This document shows, in pieces, positions 57,701 to 64,000 of a stretch of DNA of 64,000 nucleotides. The translations under genes were made by a program, and so were the position numbers. The DNA comes from Plutella xylostella (taxonomy: Eukaryota; Arthropoda; Insecta; Lepidoptera; Plutellidae): the NCBI RefSeq assembly GCF_932276165.1, contig NC_063999.1, positions 8,930,501 through 8,994,500 on the forward strand, given 5' to 3'. Below the pieces are notes generated by a model. It was not told where the DNA came from. It saw only the letters and a program-made list of their open reading frames with translations, and made no database searches. Position 1 is the first letter of the stretch; each line of letters begins with the position of its first letter.

Positions 57701-59000
57701 AATATTTTTATTTGTCTCCATAACACATATTAAAATGGATTGTTAGTTGCTAATGTGTTGGGGCTGACTACTTCCTAGGATCTCTTCCATCCAACGACAT
57801 CAACAGCGCTAGTCTTCTGACTCTACTGAGTTTTACACTCCGATGTCTGCTGGTAATTTGGTGGTTCATATTTTTCTAGATTGTTTTCTTTGATGGTGTT
57901 GTGGCATAGGCATGGAGTAGTGGACCAAAGTTTCCGCTTAACTTAGATATCTCATAATTAGCACAGAAAAGGATAAAAGTCTTAGCCGGGATTTCAACGC
58001 GATCAGTCGTCGCGGTCGTCACTGTAAACTGTTTTTTTACAGCTTCTGAATAAATTGCTTTTAGCACATCGACCGCACACAGAGTGTATTAATTGGACCC
58101 AGTCCAGTTTTTATACCTGAGCGAGGCAGGCGAACACCTGTGACCAATTAGATAATTAATTACTTAAAATTGTAATTGTTTAGGTAGATAGATACAAAGA
58201 AGTATTTTGAGGCATGTAAACCGATTAGCATTACGACAGAAAATACCTACTGCTTAATTTGTCGCTTGGTAAACCCCTCTTCCATGATTGTGTAAAAAGT
58301 ACTTAGACCCACTCAGACCATAACTTATGTACACTATATTATTATGATAGGTTTTGTTATTTGTTTATAAATAAAATTGTAATAAACAACGATGAAACGG
58401 CATCAGACTGTTGTGTACACTGCATCAGCAATATATTAATTGTTGTTAGTAAATAATTGAGAAAAATACACAATACACATGGAAGCCGAGTATTGTAGGA
58501 TGTTGTCAGGTGTATCGACATGATCCATTTATATTGAAGTACTTAGGTACCTACTTTTATAGAAATTTTTATTGATATTTTAACAGCCTCGTGTGTGTCT
58601 TACTTACCGGAAACGGAAATCCAGGATTCGCATTCGTCCTAATTTTTGTCTATGTCAATTTACATGAAATTCGCGTGTTTCCATTGTTGATACAAAAAAT
58701 ATGATATCAAAGTTACTTTTATTTTCTTAATTTAAATAGATCGTTAGTTTAATTTTGAATCTTTTGTTGATCAATAAGTATAGATGTTATGACACTTACT
58801 TAAATATTTTCCAACTTACGAGCATCATTCTTAGGTTGGAAAATTTTAAATTTAGTTACCTAATGATTATTGTAATTCTAGTTATGCATACAATCTTAAA
58901 TTATTTAATCTTCTCTGTTGTTAATGTAATCTTATTTCACTGGGGGGTTTATATTATGTGATAGTAAAACCAACATGTCAATGGTATAATAAATCTTCAT
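57701..59000. other. Intergenic DNA, no gene recognised
   Basis: AT-rich, no recognisable protein, RNA or element ends. Confidence 0.45.
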
Positions 59001-59001
59001 A

Positions 59002-60565
59002 TTTATTATTTTCTTCTTCTTTTCCTTTATACAATATGTATTTCAGTATAAAACAATATTCTTTTTTGTTAAAGTCATAGAAATATATTATTTTAGTATA
59101 ACTGTTCTTTATCTCTTATAATCTTACTATAGTAATGTTAACATTTCGTGACGAATCATTTCATATAAAAAAATAATACAACGAGGTTTCTTCACTTCGG
59201 ACTTAGGACCTTATATAAAAATAGTCTTTTAAGACAGGTCTTGCAGGCGAAGGCCCCTCAATAGTCTATAACGATTCAACTTGTTAATTGGTACTATATT
59301 ACTTATGCATTTACCTATATAGAAGACAATGGTACAGGCAGAACAATTGCTGTAGCTCATTTATGGTAACAAAAACAATTAAACATTATTTAGCTTTACT
59401 TTACAAAGCGTAGGCACTCGAGATTGCTACTTCATCCTAAAGGTACGAACATTCTCACTAGTAATAAATAGGTCCATTCTTGCTTACATCATTCATTCAA
59501 TCATGTCTGTCACTCGTCATGTCTATTGGTCACCCAATGGTGTAACATCTTCCATTCGTCCACTACAGCATAACATATTATAATCGGACGGCCTCAAGTT
59601 ACAAGTCACGTCCTAAAGAGCACCGGGTCAGTTCTGAGAAAACCTTTTTGGGGGTAAAAATTTTGCGCAACGCAAACTTTCTCATAATTTCATCAGCCAT
59701 ACGAAAATTCTCATTCGTCCATTCACACCCTCAATAAGCACTAATTTCAATCAAGGCAATACTAATGAACTCTTTTCACCGCAGCATTGTTCCAAGGAAA
59801 AAATAGCCTTGTGCAACAAAAATTGTGATTGGGAACGCCCGAACAACACTGTGGAACACATGGCCCGCACTCTGCGAGGGCGGCGCAGGCGGAATTTTAA
59901 TTAGCAGAACATCCGCTCGTGACTTGATCCGATGCGACGTTGCCAACTTTACTATATCTATCTCTTTTGCACCACTGACAAACATTACAGACTCAACTTA
60001 ATGGCTATCCCATTCTTTTTTGTCCTCGACTACATAAACTAATTTAACATTGAGGTCAAACGATGGCCAAGGGACTATTTCGCACCTTCAATTAGTGTTA
60101 AAACTACAGTTTAGGCAGTGTTGATTAAAATTTTATAGGAGTGGCAGCGGCAACATCGCATTTGTCGGCCCCCCGTATCTAAAAAGTAAATGACGTTGCA
60201 CGTTTTATGCTCGCTTCTACATACAATGAGTGTGAGCAACAATACTGAAATAAGGAAAACAGACTCGCACCGCAATTATTACAGCAAGCTGAAGCTTTGT
60301 GATCTGCCAAAATCCCTTGCACACTCCAATGCACCTACAAACTCCTCGATTCTAATGACAGGCTTTGCAACCCTGGCCGCAGATTTCATGCAAACTTAAC
60401 GACAATAAACCCACATCATTCATACGTTAACGTAGCGACTTCAACACATAACACTAGTTCACTAACTATATTTTACACGGTAAAATTAAGATCACAAATC
60501 GCTTTGTATGTTGCGTCCGAGCGGACGCGACTAGCATGGAATGTCGGTGACGCCGCGGGCCCGGC
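59002..60565 (-). other. Jra: Probable Jun 3' untranslated region
   Basis: No other gene or repeat is recognised here. The first AATAAA on the minus strand that I see downstream of the Jun stop is 59007-59002, giving a possible 3' UTR of about 1.5 kb. Earlier, weaker poly(A) signals cannot be excluded. Confidence 0.35.
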
Positions 60566-61279
60566 TCAGCACTCGATGGAGCAGCCGCCCTGGACGTGCT
60601 CCATGACCTGCTCCTTCAGCCGACACACGTGCTCCTTCAGCTTCACCACCATGGCCGCCAGCTCCACATTCTCACCCTTCAATATTTTCACTTTGTCCTC
60701 TAACTTTGAGATACGTTCCAGTTTGCGACGTCTGCATTTGGAAGCTGCGACTCGGTTTCTTTGCCGTTTGCGCTCCAGTTTGATACGTTCCTGGGAGTCC
60801 ATGTCGATGGGGGACATGGGCGGCGAGTTGGACGCGCTGGGCACGGTCTGTGGCTCGTCTTTGACGACGGGCGTGGGGTAGCGCTCCGCGGGCCGGTCTA
60901 GGTCAGCGTACACTCGCCGCGCGCTCGCCTCGGGCTCGTTGTGATGCATTTTGTCCAAGATTTCAACGAATGGTCTCGCATACATTTCTTGTGCTTCCGT
61001 AGGCGCTTGAGGAAAAAGGACCGCTCCTCCAGGTGTGGGCGTTGCCGTGGTAATCATCCCGTTCTGTATGATGAGTTTCTCCAGGTCCGGCGACGCCAGC
61101 TTCAGCTGCAGCAGGTCGGGCGAGGACAGCACGGGCACGGAGCTCCTCGCCCGCTTCCCTCCGCGACCAAAGTCCAGGTCCAGCGTGAGGGTCCGCTTCA
61201 GGTTCTCCACGGGTGTGTTCATTGGGTACTGCTCGTCATAGAAGGTAGGCTCCATGCCGTGGCTTGAATGGCGAACCAT
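60566..61279 (-). CDS. Jra: Jun / Jun-related antigen, AP-1 bZIP transcription factor (237 aa)
   Basis: Intronless frame. The N-terminal delta-domain-like region LTLDLDFG is followed by LSSPDLLQLKLASPDLEKLII, the JNK-phosphorylated SP pair of Jun (equivalent to c-Jun Ser63/Ser73). The middle is proline/serine-rich (PPMSPIDMD). The bZIP has the basic region RNRVAASKCRRRK and a leucine-zipper heptad series LEDKVKILKGENVELAAMV onward, ending with a short GGCSIEC tail. It dimerises (with Fos, ATF or itself), binds TGASTCA sites in the nucleus and acts downstream of JNK signalling. Two in-frame ATGs (codons 1 and 9); the first has a good context (AACACATGG). The intronless coding region matches Jun genes of other animals. 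Confidence 0.96.
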   Translation of the reverse strand: MVRHSSHGMEPTFYDEQYPMNTPVENLKRTLTLDLDFGRGGKRARSSVPVLSSPDLLQLKLASPDLEKLIIQNGMITTATPTPGGAVLFPQAPTEAQEMYARPFVEILDKMHHNEPEASARRVYADLDRPAERYPTPVVKDEPQTVPSASNSPPMSPIDMDSQERIKLERKRQRNRVAASKCRRRKLERISKLEDKVKILKGENVELAAMVVKLKEHVCRLKEQVMEHVQGGCSIEC

Positions 61280-61399
61280 GTGTTTGCACTAAACGCACAA
61301 CAACACTGCGCGAACTTCAAAACTTTTCTAAGGGACACTGCACGTCCGTCTCCCGTAACGTTCTACTTGTTTCTAAACATTGGTAAGAACTGAACACTG

Positions 61400-61507
61400 C
61401 TTTTATGTCATGACTCAGATAAGCTATTTTTAGATATGGCGTGATCAACTCCGGCGGTGATTGGTCCAATATGACGTGATATTGAACGAAGCGGTGCTGT
61501 GATTGGC
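61400..61507 (-). promoter_or_regulatory. Jra: Jun promoter: TATA-like, AP-1, MEF2-like, CCAAT and CRE-like sites
   Basis: Read on the minus strand toward the gene: GCCAATCAC (61507-61499), ATCACGTCAT (61480-61471), ACCAATCAC (about 61465-61457), CTAAAAATAG (61433-61424, MEF2-like), TGAGTCA (61417-61411, perfect AP-1 site), ATAAAAG (61406-61400, TATA-like), then TTCAGTT (61396-61390, initiator-like). The same set (AP-1 site, MEF2 site, CCAAT) is known from vertebrate JUN promoters, so autoregulation is likely. Sites are seen; function is inferred. Confidence 0.6.
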
Positions 61508-61509
61508 TA

Positions 61510-62737
61510 ACCGGAATGTAACGAAGCTAGCGAGGCCGGCCACAGCGGGCTGTTTACGACTTGGTTCGTGCGATTACCGAGAATCGCGGGCACGTTGTCC
61601 ATTTGCAGACAATGTCGTGCCATAAAACACTTTATTATAACAATTGCTTTATCGTTAGTTAAGTTATTTATGATTACAAGAGCGGTGTAAGAAGATACCA
61701 CCCACACACTAAAATTATGTTTTAATAAAACAGTTCAAGTAAGCTTATATATGACTTGTATAATAATATAGTCGATGTCATTATTCAGGTTTTGACTAAG
61801 TAGAATAGACTGAAACAATGTTCCTAGCTATGAATAGAATACAAAATAACTACGTAGGTTTAAAAATACTTATTGCTTTTGATTACCAAGTTTAGGTAGT
61901 TATATACGTAGGTACTTAAGTATAAAATCACACTACACTCTCAATCTACTTGCATTTTTAATAAGGTCCACAAAAAAAATTATATTATAATACATACTTA
62001 TTTCATTTAACTATTTTAAATTGTACTCAATATATAACTTATTCTTGTAAAATTAAAATAAAAAATCGTACCTAGACTACTTACGTTACGGTACTAAAGT
62101 TGAAACAATGTTGTATTCCAGACAATGGAAACGCGCAATCTGAAGTGAGGAATGAAGAGGGGGCGGGGGCGAACGAAGAAAATATATGGCGGTAATGGTG
62201 CAAGAGAGACAGTATGATATAAAATTCTACAAAACAGAAAGAGAAAATGGATATTTCTGTGCTTCCTCGCTTCGCCTTGCAGGAGATAAAAGAACGGACA
62301 AATAGAAGGAAAATAAAATAATGCATTTAAATATTAAATTCCTTTCTTTTAGGTTCTAAATATTTTTGTGAAATTAATGAATATTGGGGAATATTATTTA
62401 CTGACTGTTGTACTTGCCGAAATTGAACTTGAACTTTGCAAGTAGTATCTATCTCGTAGGAATATACCTACCATTCCTATACCTATTCCATTATTTTATT
62501 TTTTACGTAAATAAGGTTGTAGAAATACCTACCTAGAAAATAGATTATTAAAGCATTTTTTAAAAAGATTTCTATTTAGAATTCGTTTCCAGATTATATT
62601 GTAGGTCGGTAAATTAATATACTTTAAGTAGGTAGGTACTTATTTTATTTCAGGACTGACTTGAACATTTATAAATACGACTACTTATTTAGTTGTAGTT
62701 GCAGGACCCAGTTCCGAAACCTAGATTTGTACTAGTG
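61510..62737. other. Upstream flank of Jun, no gene recognised
   Basis: AT-rich; a purine-rich patch GAAGAGGGGGCGGGGGCGAACG (62152-62175) stands out. No coding frame recognised. Confidence 0.45.
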
Positions 62738-62870
62738 ATGTAACGAATATTCGCATTCGCATTCGCATTCGCGAATATTCGCACATTTTTGGATATTCGC
62801 ATTCGCATTCGCATTCGCAAAATTTTGTGCGAATGTTTTGCGAATATCAGTACTTATTAGAAAAAAGTAT
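62738..62870. repeat. Solo end of a hAT-type element with ATTCGC arrays
   Basis: AGTGATGTAACGAATATTCG followed by repeated CATTCG/ATTCGCG units, the form of one end of known insect hAT MITEs. No matching opposite end was found, so it is truncated. Confidence 0.55.
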
Positions 62871-63015
62871 TTGAAAATAATGGTAGGTTAACAAAATCAA
62901 AATCCATTCGTCTATAACCTTTTATTACAAGTTACCCTCTTAATCTCATTACCTTTATAATTTGGTATTTATTTAATTATTTTTTTGGGCAATGAAACTT
63001 TAGAAATATTTAATA

Positions 63016-63562
63016 CAAGGTGGGCCAAAAGTAATCACCCTATTGGAAGTTGCTCTCATTTGTACAAATGGACGCCAATTTCATTTTTTTTTATATTGGT
63101 GGACTAGACAAATGCAGAATACAAGTTCAGAGGCCATGGAGTGATATACTCCCCAAGATCGCGGAATAATTGTGTATACTTATTCAGTATTCGGGACGCC
63201 TTTTTTTTAGTTTTATCTGTCATTCGATAAAATCGCCCGATTTTTCCGTTTGAGACGGTTTTGAGGGGTTTTTTGAAGTTTTTTGAGAAGTTTATGTGAA
63301 TAAGCCCGTGTCTCTGGAAGCCCTTAAGGCGAGTGCGAGAATCTCTCGGCTGAAGTTCTCGCTGGAGTGATGATAAATGCCATAAAAGGAGCCCGTATGG
63401 CAATCAATTGTGACGGCGTCCATTTTGCCGATGTCATCTTCTAGACTTTACCAATAAAATTGTAAAGATTCAAATAAACATAATCAAAAAACAGAATGCA
63501 AGTTTTTCATTTAAAAAAATGAGAGCCAAACAACATCGGATGACTTCTTTTGGTCCACCTTG
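63016..63562. mobile_element. 547-bp mariner-type MITE
   Basis: Ends CAAGGTGGGCCAAAAGTAATCA and, inverted, CAAGGTGGACCAAAAGAAGTCA, with TA on both sides (63014-63015, 63563-63564). No intact transposase; a minus-strand open stretch at 63104-63403 has no recognisable similarity. Confidence 0.75.
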
Positions 63563-63585
63563 TAGCTTCATAAGACCTAAACATA

Positions 63586-63813
63586 CACTCACGTGCCAAG
63601 AAATAGTTCCACTTAAAAAATACAGACACCAAATAGCCCCTATTTTTTTAAACATTTAATAGAAAAATTTAATAAAATATTGACGTTTTTAGTTGGTAAT
63701 ATTCTGGTTCGTCTAGAACTTTAAAGATACAGAAGTCGTCATTAAGTATTTTTTTTTCTATTACGAGTAATTTGGTGTTTTTCTTAATGGATCATTTTCA
63801 TTGCCCGTGAGTG
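63586..63813. mobile_element. 228-bp Tc1-type MITE
   Basis: Ends CACTCACGTGCCAAGAAA and, inverted, CACTCACGGGCAATGAAAA, flanked by TA (63584-63585, 63814-63815). The same end motif is seen at 29145-29213. Confidence 0.7.
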
Positions 63814-63815
63814 TA

Positions 63816-64000
63816 AATAAACAAACAAAAAGCGTATTTTCACAGTATAGTGTCAGAGCAAGATAGCCATATATTTAAATACGTTTAAATGTTTCGTGTA
63901 AAACGTCCTCAGAAACTGCACACAGTCGCAATGTGTCGTAAGTACGTAAAATATGTTAATAATGATTTACCTAAAGGTGGAAACTTGTTACACCTAAGTT
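63816..64000. other. Window end, nothing recognised
   Basis: AT-rich sequence with no feature that can be supported. Confidence 0.5.

Noticed and set aside
63104..63403. 99-codon minus-strand frame in the mariner-type MITE
   Set aside because: No catalytic DDE/D motif or similarity that I can recognise; likely chance in a non-autonomous element.

Overview
The window looks like nuclear DNA of a moth or butterfly (Lepidoptera). It is AT-rich, full of TAGGTA/GTACCTA-type low complexity, and carries three copies of the short Lep1-type Helitron (TC...CTAG ends), lepidopteran tRNA- and 5S-derived SINEs, and intron-split host genes. No bacterial-type operon or CRISPR array is present. All gene calls rest on reading the sequence; no database search was run.

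Host genes. (1) Elongation factor 2 (eEF2) runs on the minus strand from a TOP/TCT-type start near 19868 down past position 1. Eleven coding exons (residues 1-605) are in the window; the C-terminal part lies outside. Exon 1 codes only the ATG. (2) An intronless Jun/Jra transcription factor lies on the minus strand at 60566-61279. Its promoter holds AP-1, MEF2-like, CCAAT and CRE-like sites. About 40 kb of repeat-rich DNA without a recognisable host gene separates them.

The eEF2 introns hold the most interesting signal. Three different sequences of snoRNA type each occur twice, in different introns, all in the sense orientation of eEF2. One is a C/D box RNA (introns 2 and 3) whose box-D guide is an 11-nt complement of conserved 18S rRNA. 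The other two are H/ACA RNAs (introns 4 and 7, and introns 5 and 8). eEF2 therefore appears to be a multi-snoRNA host with duplicated guides, which fits its TOP-type promoter.

The same introns have been invaded by transposons. Intron 7 holds a near-intact Ty3/Gypsy element in the opposite orientation (LTRs differ at 1 of 286 positions). Its 3' LTR is split by a 1.25-kb insertion of unknown class, and its 3' region carries a tandemly repeated micro-ORF. Intron 5 holds a 5.26-kb foldback element with ~1-kb terminal inverted repeats, itself containing nested elements.

The 20-60 kb region is a transposon graveyard with some very young arrivals. It holds a Tc1-like relic with two tRNA-like arms (25.1-26.9 kb), several SINEs (29.7-31.8 kb), a 1.87-kb hAT-type element (36.8-38.7 kb) and a complete BEL/Pao retrotransposon with apparently identical LTRs but an in-frame stop in its zinc knuckle (39.6-47.5 kb). 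Further right are a hAT-type element rich in CCGG-centred repeats (52.2 kb) and a CR1-like LINE inserted inside a tRNA-SINE, beside a 5S-derived SINE (52.8-56.4 kb). Two mariner/Tc1-type MITEs close the window (63.0-63.8 kb).
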